Below are positions 10,538 to 22,119 of a stretch of DNA of 38,492 bases, in pieces. Both the position numbers and the translations under genes were made by a program. Origin of the DNA: Cristatella mucedo (taxonomy: Eukaryota; Bryozoa; Phylactolaemata; Cristatellidae); assembly GCA_009760855.2 (NCBI GenBank), contig WPIO01000309.1, forward strand, positions 64,001 through 102,492, given 5' to 3'. The notes beneath the pieces are model-generated. The model saw only the letters and a list, made by a program, of their open reading frames with translations. It was not told the DNA's origin and searched no databases. The first letter of the stretch is position 1. Each line of letters starts with the position of its first letter.

Positions 10538-11279
10538 TTTAAAGTATCTCGATATTATGCGATCTGCTGTGAACTCATGCAAGATAAGGTATTCAAGTGT
10601 GAATGGCTTAATGCAAGGCACCCCACTCTGCAGCAAGTTATCACACGGAATGAGGTGCAGTATCGAGGTATCTTTATGTTCTGCGATATGCTGCAAAATC
10701 AAGCAAAGTTCGTTATTCAAGTGTAATTTCCTAAACCAAGGTGCAGCACTCTACTGCTAGCTCCTGCATGCTTCGACGGTTGGATTTAAAGTAGCTAGAT
10801 AGTGTGCGATCTGCTGTGAACTCATGCAAAATAAGGTATTCAAGTGTGAATGGCCTAATGCAAAACACAGCACTCTGCCGCAAGTTATCACAAGCTATAA
10901 GGATGAGTATCGAGGTGTGTTTATGTTCCGCGATCTGCTGAAAAATCAAACAAAATTCGTTTTTCAAGTGCGATTGCCTGAAGCCAAGCTGAGCACTCCC
11001 CTGCCAGCTCCTGCACGCTTCGACGGGTGGATTTAAAGTATCTAGATATTGGGCAATCTCCGGCTATATCATGCAAAATAGGTTATTCAAGTGAGAATGG
11101 CTTAATGCAAGGCACTACACTCCGCAACAAGTTATCACACGCCATATCGAGCAGTATTGAGGTGTCTTTACATTCCGCGATCTTCTGCAAACTCATTCGA
11201 AAATGTGTTTTTCAAGTACGATTGCCCTAAGCAACGTGCTGCATTATGCTGCAAACTACTGCACACACTGGCGGGTTGA

Positions 11280-12758
11280 TTTAAAGTATCTAGATATTGT
11301 GCGATCTGCTGTAAACTCATGCAAAATAAGTTATTCAATTGTAAATGGCGTAATGCAGGGCACCGCACTCTGCAGAAGGTTATCACACGGAATGAGGTGC
11401 AGTATCGAGGTATCTTTATGTTCTGCGATATGCTGCAAAATCAAGCAAAGTTCGTTATTCAAGTGTGATTTCCTAAACCAAGGTGCAGCACTCTGCTGCT
11501 AGCTCCTGCATGCTTCGACGGTTGGATTTAAAGTAGCTAGATATTGTGCGATCTGCTGTGAACTCATGCAAAGAAGCTATTCAAGTGTGAATGGCTTAAT
11601 GCAAAGCTCAGAACTCTGCAGCAACTTATTACAGGCTATTACGAGCTCTATTGAGGTGTCTTCATATTCAGAGATCTGCTGCAAACGCAAGCAGAATGAG
11701 TTATCAAATTGCGCTTGCCTAAAGCAAGGAGCTGCACTCTGCTGCAAGCTACTGCACGCTCTGACGCGTCGATTGAAAGTATCTAGATATTGTGCGATCT
11801 GCTGTGAAGTCATGCAAAATAAGCTAATCAAGTGAGAATGGCCTTATGCAAGGCGCCGCAATCTGAAGCAAGCCTTCACGGCTATAAAGAGCAGTATCGA
11901 GGTGTCTTTATATTTACCGATTTCTGCAAACTCAAGCAAAATGAGTTATTCAATTGCGACTGCCTAAAGCAAGGAGGTGCATTTTTGGTGCAAACAACAG
12001 CATGCCCCGGTGGATTGGTTTAAAGTATCTAGATATGGTGCGATCTGCTGGGATATCATGAAAGATAAGCTATTCAATTGTGAATGGCCTTATGCAAGGC
12101 GCCACAATCTGCAGCAAGTTATCACACGATATAACGAGCTGTATCGAGGTGTCTTTCTGTTCCCCGATCAGCTGCAAACTTAACCGAAATGAGTTATTCA
12201 TGTGCGATTGCTTAAACCAAGGAGCTGCACTCTGCTGCAAGCTACCACACGCTGAGAAGGGTCGATTTAAAGTATCTAGATATTGTGCGATCTGCTGGGA
12301 TCTCATCCAAAGTATGTTATTCAAGTGTGAATGGCCTAATGGTAGGCGCCCCACTCTGCAGCAAGCTATCGCACACTATTACGAGCAGTATCGATAAGTC
12401 TTAATATTCCGCGATCAGCTGCAAACTCAACCGAAATGAGTTATTCAAGTGCGATTGCCTAAAGCAAGGAGCTGCATTATGCTGCAAACTACTGCACGCT
12501 CTGGTGGGTTGATTTAAAGTATCTAGATATTGTGCGATCTGCTGTGACCTCATGCAAGATAAGCTATTCAAGTGTGAATGGCTTAATGCAAGGCGCCTCA
12601 CACTGCACCAAGTTTTCACATGCTATAACGAGCAGCATCGAGGTGTCTTAATATTCTGCGATCTGCTGTAAACTCAAGCGAAATGAGTCATTCAAGTGCG
12701 TTTGCCTAAAACAACGCCTGCACTAATCTCCAGGCGACTGCATGACTTGACGGGTTGA
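11280..12758 (+). repeat. R*-S*-T-U-V-W hexamer opening superunit II
   Basis: From 11341 it repeats the first 1.4 kb of the window, including the diagnostic gcgtaatgcagggcaccg and ttgcgcttgcc and the odd T-dimer bases (accgatttctgc, gcatttttggtgc). These shared private changes show that the two superunit starts are copies of each other, not independently assembled from generic dimers. Confidence 0.85.
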
Positions 12759-15463
12759 TTTAAAGTATCTAGATATAGTGCGATCTGCTGTGAAGTCATG
12801 CAAAATAAGCTATTCAAGTGTGAATGGCCTAATGCAAGGCTCCACGATCTGCAGCAAGTTATCACACGATATAACAAGCAGTATCGAGGTGTCTTAATAT
12901 GCTGCGATCTGCTGCAAACTCAAGCGAAATGAGTTATTCAAGTGCGATTGCCTAAAGCAAGGCCTGCACTAATCTCCGGGTGACTGCATGACTTGACGGT
13001 TTGATTTAAAGTATCTACATATCGTGCGATCTGCTATAAACTCATGCAAAATAAGCTATTCATGTGTGAATGGGATAATGCAAGGCCCCCACTCTGCAGT
13101 ACGTCATCACGCGATATAACGAGCAGTATCGAGGTGTCTTTACATTCAGCAATCTGCTGCAAACTCAACCGAAATGAGATTTATGTGCGTTTTCCTAAAA
13201 CAAGGCCTGCACTAATCTCCGGGCGACTGCATGACTTGACGGGTTGATTTAAAGTATCTAGATATAGTGCAATCTGCTGTGAAGTCATGCAAAATAAGCT
13301 ATTCAAGTGTGAATGGCCTAATGCAAGGCTCCACAATCTGCAGCAAGTTATCACACGATATAACAAGCAGTATCGAGGTGTCTTTATATTCAGCGATCTG
13401 CTGTCAACTCAAGCGAATTGAATTATTCAAGTGCGATTGCCTAAAGCAAGGCCTGCACTCTGCTCCGATCTACTTCATGCCTTGACGGGTTGATTTGAAG
13501 TATCTAGATATTGTGCGATCTGCTGTAAACTCATGCAAAATAAGTTATTCAATTGTAAATTGCTTAATGCAAGGCACCCCACTCTGCAGCAAGTTATCAC
13601 ACGGAATGAGGTGCAGTATCGAGGTATCTTTATGTTCTGCGATATGCTGCAAAATCAAGCAAAGTTCGTTATTCAAGTGTGATTTCCTAAACCAAGGTGC
13701 AGCACTCTACTGCTAGCTCCTGCATGCTTCGACGGTTGGATTTAAAGTAGCTAGATATTGTGCGATCTGCTGTGAACTCATGCAAAATAAGGTATTCAAG
13801 TGTGAATGGCCTAATGCAAAACACAGCACTCTGCCGCAAGTTATCACAAGCTATAAGGATGAGTATCGAGGTGTGTTTATGTTCCGCGATCTGCTAAAAA
13901 ATCAAACAAAATTCGTTTTTCAAGTGCGATTGCCTGAAGCCAAGCTGAGCACTCCCCTGCCAGCTCCTGCACGCTTCGACGGGTAGATTTAAAGTATCTA
14001 GATATTGGGCAATCTCCTGCTATCTCGTGCAAAATAGGTTATTCAAGTGTGAATAACCTAATGCAAGGCACTACAGTCCGCAGCAAGTTATTACACGCCA
14101 TAACGAGCAGTATTGAGGTGTCTTAACATTCCGCGATCTTCTGCAAACTTAACCGAAATGAGTTATTCATGTGCGATTGCTTAAACCAAGGAGCTGCACT
14201 CTGCTGCAAGCTACCACACGCTGAGACGGGTTGATTTAAATAATCTAGATATTGTGCGATCTGCTGCTATCTCATGCAAAGTAGGTTATTCAAGTGTGAA
14301 TGGCCTAATGCTAGGCGCCCCACTCTGCAGCAAGCTATCCCACGCTATAGCGAGCAGTATCGAGATGTCTTTATATTCCACGATCAGCTGCAAACTCAAC
14401 CGAAATGAGTTATTCAAGTGCGAGTGCCTAAAGCAAGGAGCTGCATTATGCTGCAAACTACTGCACGCTCTGGTGGGTTGATTTAAAGTCTCTAGATATT
14501 TTGCGATCTGCTGTGAACTCATGCAAGATAAGCTATTCATGTGTGAATGGGATAATGCAAGGCCCCCACTCTGCAGTACGTCATCACGCGATATAACGAG
14601 CAGTATCGAGGTGTCTTTACATTCAGCAATCTGCTGCAAACTCAACCGAAATGAGATTTATGTGCGATTGCCTAATGCAAATCCTGCACTCCTCTCCGAG
14701 GGACTGCATGACTTGACGGGTTGATTTAAAGTATCTAGATATAGTGCGATCTGCTGTGAAGTCATGCAAAGAAGCTATTCAATTGTGAATGGCCTAATGC
14801 AAGGCGCCGCAATCTGCAGCAAGTTATCACACGATATAACGAGCAACATCGAGTTGTCATTTTATTCAGCTATCTGCTGCAAACTCAAGCGAAATGAATT
14901 ATTTAAGTGCGATTGCCAAAAGCAAGGCCTGCACTCTGCTCCGAGATACTTCATGCCTTGAAGGGTTTATTTAAAGTATCTAGATATTGTGGGATCTGCT
15001 GTGAACTCATGCAAAATAAGGTATTCAAGTGTGAATGGCCTAATGCAAAACACAGCACTCTGCCGCAAGTTATCACAAGCTATAAGGATGAGTATCGAGG
15101 TGTGTTTATGTACCGCGATCTGCTGAAAAATCAAGCAAAATTCGTTTTTCAAGTGCGATTGCCTAAAGCAAAAATGAGCACTCTGCTGCCAGCTCCAGCA
15201 CGCTTCGACGGGTTGAATTAAAGTATCTAGATATTGAGCAATCTCCGGCTATATCATGCAAAATAGGTTATTCAAGTGAGAATGGCTTAATGCAAGGCAC
15301 TACACTCCGCAACAAGTTATCACACGCCATATCGAGCAGTATTGAGGTGTCTTTACATTCCGCGATCTTCTGCAAACTCATTCGAAATGTGTTCTTTAAG
15401 TACGATTGCCCTAAGCAACGTGCAGCACTCTGCTGCCAGCTCATGCAAGCATCGACGGGTGGA

Positions 15464-16941
15464 TTTAAAGTCTCTAGATATTGTGCAATGTGCTGTAAAC
15501 TCATGCAAAATAAGTTATTCAAGTGTGAATGGCCTAATGCAAGGCACCGCACTCTGCAGCAAGTTATCACACGGAATGAGGTGCAGTATCGAGGTATCTT
15601 TATGTTCTGCGATATGCTGCAAAATCAAGCAAAGTTCGTTATTCAAGTGTGATTTCCTAAACCAAGGTGCAGCACTCTGCCTCTAGCTCCTGCATGCTTC
15701 GACGGTTGGATTTAAAGTAGCTAGATATTGTGAGATCTGCTGTGAACTCATGCAAAGAAGCTATTCAAGTGTGAATGGCTTAATGCAAAGCTCAGAACTC
15801 TGCAGCAACTTATTACAGGCTATTACGAGCTCTATTGAGGTGTCTTCATATTCGGAGATCTGCTGCAAACGCAAGCGGAATGAGTTATCAAATTGCGATT
15901 GCCTAAAGCAAGGAGTTGCACTCTGCTGCAAGCTACTGCACGCTCTGACGGGTCGATTGAAAGTATCTAGATATTGTGCGATCTGCTGTGAAGTAATGCA
16001 AAATAAGCTAATCAAGTGAGAATGGCCTTATGCAAGGCACCGCAATCTGAAGCAAGCCATCACGGCTATAAAGAGCAGTATCGAGGTGTCTTTATATTTA
16101 CCGATTTGCTGCAAACTCAAGCAAAATGAGTTATTCAATTGCGATTGCCTAAAGCAAGGAGGTGCATTTTGGTGCAAACAACAGCATGCCCCGGCGGATT
16201 GGTTTAAAGTATCTAGATATGGTGCGATCTGCTGGGATATCATGCAAGATAAGCTATTCAAGTGTGAATGGCCTTATGCAAGGCGCCGCAATCTGCAGCA
16301 AGTTATCACACGATATAACGAGCTGTATCGAGGTGTCTTTCTGTTCCCCGATAAGCTGCAAACTTAACCGAAATGAGTTATTCATGTGCGATTGCTTAAA
16401 CCAAGGAGCTGCACGCTGCTGCAAGCTACCACACGCTGAGACGGGTCGATTTAAAGTATCTAGATATTGTGCGATCTGCTGCGATTTCATCCAAAGTATG
16501 TTATTCAAGTGTGAATGGCCTAATGGTAGGCGCCCCACTCTGCAGCAAGCTATCGCACGCTATTACGAGCAGTATCGATTAGTCTTTATATTCCGCGATC
16601 AGCTGCAAACTCAACCGAAATGAGTTATTCAAGTGCGATTGCCTAAAGCAAGGAGCTGCATTATGCTGCAAACTACTGCACGCTCTGGTGGGTTGATTAA
16701 AGTATCTAGATATTGTGTGATCTGCTGTGAACTCATGCAAGATAAGCTATTCAAGTGTGAATGGCTTAATGCAAGGCGCCTCACACAGCAGCAAGTTATC
16801 ACACGCTATAACGAGCAGTATCGAGGTGTCTTAATATGCTGCGATCTGCTGCAAACTCAAGCGAACTGAGTTATGCAAGTGCGATTGCCTAAAGCAAGGC
16901 CTGCACTAATCTCCGGGTGACTGCATGACTTGACGGTTTGA
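15464..16941 (+). repeat. R-S-T-U-V-W hexamer, superunit II, copy 1
   Basis: This is the counterpart of 4128-5607 at offset 11,336. Differences seen include gcacgctgctgc for gcactctgctgc at about 16412 and one missing base in gattaaag at about 16697. Confidence 0.85.
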
Positions 16942-18174
16942 TTTAAAGTATCTACATATCGTGCGATCTGCTGTAAACTCATGCAAAATAAGTTATTCAA
17001 TTGTAAATGGCTTAAAGCAAGGCACCGCACTCTGCAGCAAGTTATCACACGGAATGAGGTGCAGTATCGAGGTATCTTTATGTTCTGCGATATGCTGCAA
17101 AATCAAGCAAAGTTCGTTATATAAGTGTGACTTCCCTAACCAAGGTGCAGCACTCTGCTGCTAGCTCCTGCATGCTTCGACAGTTGGATTTAAAGTAGCT
17201 AGATATTGTGCGATCTGCTGTGAACTCATGCAAAGAAGCTATTCAAGTGTGAATGGCTTAATGCAAAGCTCAGAACTCTGCAGCAACTTATTACAGGCTA
17301 TTACGAGCTCTATTGAGGTGTCTTCATATTCAGAGATCTGCTGCAAACGCAAGCGGAATGAGTTATCAAATTGCGATTGCCTAAAGCAAGGAATTGCACT
17401 CTGCTGCAAGCTACTGCACGCTCTGACGGGTCGATTGAAAGTATCTAGATATTGTGCGATCTGCTGTGAAGTCATGCAAAATAAGCTTATCAAGTGAGAA
17501 TGGCCTTATGCAAGGCGCCGCAATCTGAAGCAAGCCATCACGGCTATAAAGAGCAGTATCGAGGTGTCTTTATATTTACCGATTTGCTGCAAACTCAAGC
17601 AAAATGAGTTATTCAATTGCGATTGCCTAAAGCAAGGAGGTGCATTTTGGTGCAAACAACAGCATGCCCCGGCGGATTGGTTTAAAGTATCTAGATATGG
17701 TGCGATCTGCTGGGATATCATGCAAGATAAGCTATTCAAGTGTGAATGGCCTTATGCAAGGCGCCGCAATCTGCAGCAAGTTATCACACGATATAACGAG
17801 CTGTATCGAGGTGTCTTTCTGTTCCCCAATAAGCTGCAAACTTAACCGAAATGAGTTATTCATGTGCGATTGCTTAAACCAAGGAGCTGCACTCTGCTGC
17901 AAGCTACCACACGCTGAGACGGGTCGATTTAAAGTATCTAGATATTGTGCGATCTGCTGCGATCTCATCCAAAGTATGTTATTCAAGTGTGAATGGCCTA
18001 ATGGTAGGCGCCCCACTCTGCAGCAAGCTATCGCACGCTATTACGAGCAGTATCGATAAGTCTTTATATTCCGCGATCAGCTGCAAACTCAACCGAAATG
18101 AGTTATTCAAGTGCGATTGCCTAAAGCAAGGAGCTGAATTATGCTGCAAACTACTGCACGCTCTGGTGGGTCGA
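16942..18174 (+). repeat. R'-S-T-U-V block, hexamer lacking W, superunit II
   Basis: This is the counterpart of 5608-6842, but the sixth dimer is replaced by a K dimer starting at 18175. The V dimer here reads tcgataagtc, as in superunit starts, rather than tcgattagtc as in copy 2 of superunit I. The exchange tract therefore probably includes part of V. Confidence 0.82.
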
Positions 18175-18668
18175 TTTAAAGTATCTAGATATAGTGCGAT
18201 CTGCTGTGAACTCATGCAAAATAAGGTACTCAAGTGTGAATGGCTTAATGCAAAGCACAGCACTCTGCCGCAAGTTATCACAAGCTATAAGGATGAGTAT
18301 CGAGGTGTGTTTATGTTCCGCGATCTGCTGAAAAAAATAGAAAAATTCGTTTTTCAAGTGCGATTGCCTAAAGCAAAGCTGAGCACTCCGCTGCCAGCTC
18401 CTGCACGCTTCGACGGGTGGATTTAAAGTATCTAGATATTGGGCAATCTCCTGCTATCTCGTGCAAAATAGGTTATTCAAGTGTGAATAACCTTATGCAA
18501 GGCACTACACTCGGCAGCAAGTTATCACACGCCATAACGAGCAGTATTGAGGTGTCTTAACATTCCGCGATCTTCTGCAAACTCAACCGAAATGAGTTAT
18601 TCAAGTGCGATTGCCTAAAGCAAGGTGCTGCATTATGCTGCAAACTACTGCACACACTGGCGGGTTGA

Positions 18669-20147
18669 TTTAAAGTATCTAGATATTGTGCGATCTGCTG
18701 TAAACTCATGCAAAATAAGTTATTCAATTGTAAATGGCTTAATGCAAGGCACCACACTCTGCAGCAAGTTATCACACGGAATGAGGTGCAGTATCGAGGT
18801 ATCTTTATGTTCTGCGATATGCTGCAAAATCAAGCAAAGTTCGTTATTCAAGTGTGATTTCCTAAACCAAGGTGCAGCACTCTGCCGCTAGCTCCTGCAT
18901 GCTTCGACGGTTAGATTTAAAGTAGCTAGATATTGTGAGATCTGCTGTGAACTCATGCAAAGAAGCTATTCAAGTGTGAATGGCCTAATGCAAAGCTCAG
19001 AACGCTGCAGCAACTTATTACAGGCTATTACGAGCTCTATTGAGGTGTCTTCATATTCGGAGATCTGCTGCAAACGCAAGCGGAATGAGTTATCAAATTG
19101 CGATTGCCTAAAGCAAGGAGCTGCACTCTGCTGCAAGCTACTGCACGCTCTGACGGGTCGATTGAAAGTATCTAGATATTGTGCGATCTGCTGTGAAGTC
19201 ATGCAAAATAAGCTAATCAAGTGAGAATGGCCTTATGCAAGGCACCGCAATCTGAAGCAAGCCATCACGGCTATAAAGAGCAGTATCGAGGTGTCTTTAT
19301 ATTTACCGATTTGCTGCAAACTCAAGCAAAATGAGTTATTCAATTGCGATTGCCTAAAGCAAGGAGGTGCATTTTGGTGCAAACAACAGCATGCCCCGGC
19401 GGATTGGTTTAAAGTATCTAGATATGGTGCGATCTGCTGGGATATCATGCAAGATAAGCTATTCAAGTGTGAATGGCCTTATGCAAGGCGCCGCAATCTG
19501 CAGCAAGTTATCACACGATATAACGAGCTGTATCGAGGTGTCTTTCTGTTCCCCGATCAGCTGCAAACTTAACCGAAATGAGTTATTCATGTGCGATTGC
19601 TTAAACCAAGGAGCTGCACTCTGCTGCAAGCTACCACACGCTGAGACGGGTCGATTTAAAGTATCTAGATATTGTGCGATCTGCTGCGATTTCATCCAAA
19701 GTATGTTATTCAAGTGTGAATGGCCTAATGGTAGGCGCCCCACTCTGCAGCAAGCTATCGCACGCTATTACGAGCAGTATCGATTAGTCTTTATATTCCG
19801 CGATCAGCTGCAAACTCAACCGAAATGAGTTATTCAAGTGCGATTGCCTAAAGCAAGGAGCTGCATTATGCTGCAAACTACTGCACGCTCTGGTGGGTTG
19901 ATTTAAAGTATCTAGATATTGTGTGATCTGCTGTGAACTCATGCAAGATAAGCTATTCAAGTGTGAATGGCTTAATGCAAGGCGCCGCACACAGCAGCAA
20001 GTTATCACACGCTATAACGAGCAGTATCGAGGTGTCTTAATATGCTGCGATCTGCTGCAAACTCAAGCGAACTGAGTTATGCAAGTGCGATTGCCTAAAG
20101 CAAGGCCTGCACTAATCTCCGGGTGACTGCATGACTTGACGGTTTGA
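18669..20147 (+). repeat. R-S-T-U-V-W hexamer, superunit II, downstream copy
   Basis: A complete six-dimer block of 1,479 bp, preceded by a K-L pair and followed by a chimeric M/N dimer. The S dimer has cagaacgctgcag where others have cagaactctgcag. Confidence 0.85.
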
Positions 20148-20393
20148 TTTAAAGTATCTACATATCGTGCGATCTGCTATAAACTCATGCAAAATAAGCT
20201 ATTCATGTGTGAATGGGTTAATGCAAGGCCCCGCACTCTGCAGCAAGTTATCACACGATATAACGAGCAACATCGAGTTGTCATTTTATTCAGCTATGTG
20301 CTGCAAACTCAAGCGAAATGAATTATTTAAGTGCGATTGCCAAAAGCAAGGCCTGCACTCTGCTCCGAGATACTTCATGCCTTGAAGGGTTTA
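20148..20393 (+). repeat. Chimeric M/N dimer
   Basis: The left part is class M (tctacatatcgtgcgatc, ctattcatgtgtgaatgg, aaggccccgcactctgcag). The right part is class N (caagttatcacacgatataa, gagcaacatcgagttgtc, attttattcagc). The switch falls at or just after the CTGCAG at 20238-20243. The parental classes occur intact elsewhere (M at 9552, N at 3388), so this dimer records a crossover or conversion end inside an A-half. Confidence 0.8.
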
Positions 20394-20887
20394 TTTAAAG
20401 TATCTAGATTTTGTGGGATCTGCTGTGAACTCATGCAAAATAAGGTATTCAAGTGTGAATGGCCTAATGCAAAACACAGCACTCTGCCGCAAGTTATCAC
20501 AAGCTATAAGGATGAGTATCGATGTGTGTTTATGTTCCGCGATCTGCTGAAAAATTAAGCAAAATTCGTTTTTCAAGTGCGATTGCCTGAAGCCAAGCTG
20601 AGCACTCCCCTGCCAGCTCCTGCACGCTTCGACGGGTGGATTTAAAGTATCTAGATATTGGGCAATCTCCGGCTATATCATGCAAAATAGGTTATTCAAG
20701 TGAGAATGGCTTAATGCAAGGCACTACACTCCGCAACAAGTTATCACACGCCATATCGAGCAGTATTGAGGTGTCTTTACATTCCGCGATCTTCTGCAAA
20801 CTCATTCGAAATGTGTTTTTCAAGTACGATTGCCCTAAGCAACGTGCTGCATTATGATGCAAACTACTGCACACACTGGCGGGTTGA

Positions 20888-22119
20888 TTTAAAGTATCTA
20901 GATATTGTGCGATCTGCTGTAAACTCATGCAAAATAAGTTATTCAATTGTAAATGGCGTAATGCAAGGCACCGCACTCTGCAGCAAGTTATCACACGGAA
21001 TGAGGTGCAGTATCGAGGTATCTTTATGTTCTGCGATATGCTGCAAAATCAAGCAAAGTTCGTTATTCAAGTGTGATTTCCTAAACCAAGGTGCAGAACT
21101 CTGCTGCTAGCTCCTGCATGCTTCGACGGTTGGATTTAAAGTAGCTAGATATTGTGCGATCTGCTGTGAACTCATGCAAAGAAGCTATTCAAGTGTGAAT
21201 GGCTTAATGCAAAGCTCAGAACTCTGCAGCAACTTATTACAGGCTATTACGAGCTCTATTGAGGTGTCTTCATATTCAGAGATCTGCTGCAAACGCAAGC
21301 AGAATGAGTTATCAAATTGCGCTTGCCTAAAGCAAGGAGCTGCACTCTGCTGCAAGCTACTGCACGCTCTGACGGGTCGATTGAAAGTATCTAGATATTG
21401 TGCGATCTGCTGTGAAGTCATGCAAAATAAGCTAATCAAGTGAGAATGGCCTTATGCAAGGCGCCGCAATCTGAAGCAAGCCTTCCGGCTATAAAGAGCA
21501 GCATCGAGGTGTCTTTATATTTACCGATTTGCTGCAAACTCAAGCAGAATGAGTTATTCAATTGCGATTGCCTAAAGCAAGGAGGTGCATTTTGGTGCAA
21601 ACAACAGCATGCCCCGGTGGATTGGTTTAAAGTATCTAGATATGGTGCGATCTGCTGGGATATCATGCAAGATAAGCTATTCAATTGTGAATGGCCTTAT
21701 GCAAGGCGCCGCAATCTGCAGCAAGTTATCACACGATATAACGAGCTGTATCGAGGTGTCTTTCTGTTCCCCGATCAGCTGCAAACTTAACCGAAATGAG
21801 TTATTCATGTGCGATTGCTTAAACAAAGGAGCTGCACTCTGCTGCAAGCTACCACACGCTGAGAAGGGTCGATTTAAAGTATCTAGATATTGTGCGATCT
21901 GCTGCGATCTCATCCAAAGTATGTTATTCAAGTGTGAATGGCCTAATGGTAGGCGCCCCACTCTGCAGCAAGCTATCGCACACTATTACGAGCAGTATCG
22001 ATAAGTCTTAATATTCCGCGATCAGCTGCAAACTCAACCGAAATGAGTTATTCAAGTGCGATTGCCTGAAGCAAGGAGCTGCATTATGCTGCAAGCTACT
22101 GCACGCTCTGGTGGGTTGA
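20888..22119 (+). repeat. R*-S*-T-U-V block opening superunit III
   Basis: Five dimers, followed directly by a K dimer at 22120 with W missing. S* has the diagnostic ttgcgcttgcc. R* has gcgtaatgcaagg and the normal ctgcagcaag, so it is slightly different from the R* of I, II and IV. Confidence 0.83.

Larger units (their letters stand above)
1..11279 (+). repeat. Superunit I (5' end outside the window)
   Basis: By comparison with superunit II it starts about 60 bp before the window. Dimer order from the anchors: R* (partial), S* 187, T 433, U 679, V 926, W 1173, X 1419, M 1665, O 1909, R 2155, K 2403, L 2650, G 2898, M 3145, N 3388, K 3634, L about 3881, two R-S-T-U-V-W hexamers from 4128, an extra R' 7089, W 7336, octamer 7582-9551, M-N-P-Q 9552-10537, R'' 10538, K 10785, L 11032. 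That is about 46 dimers. Confidence 0.8.
11280..20887 (+). repeat. Superunit II, ~9.61 kb, ~39 dimers
   Basis: It opens with the R*-S* pair; the sequence from 11341 repeats window base 1 onward. It follows superunit I almost base for base to 18174, then departs. At 18175 a K-L pair replaces the expected W, followed by a full hexamer (18669-20147), a chimeric M/N dimer (20148-20393), and K and L dimers leading to the next R*. It lacks the octamer block found in superunits I and III. Confidence 0.8.
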
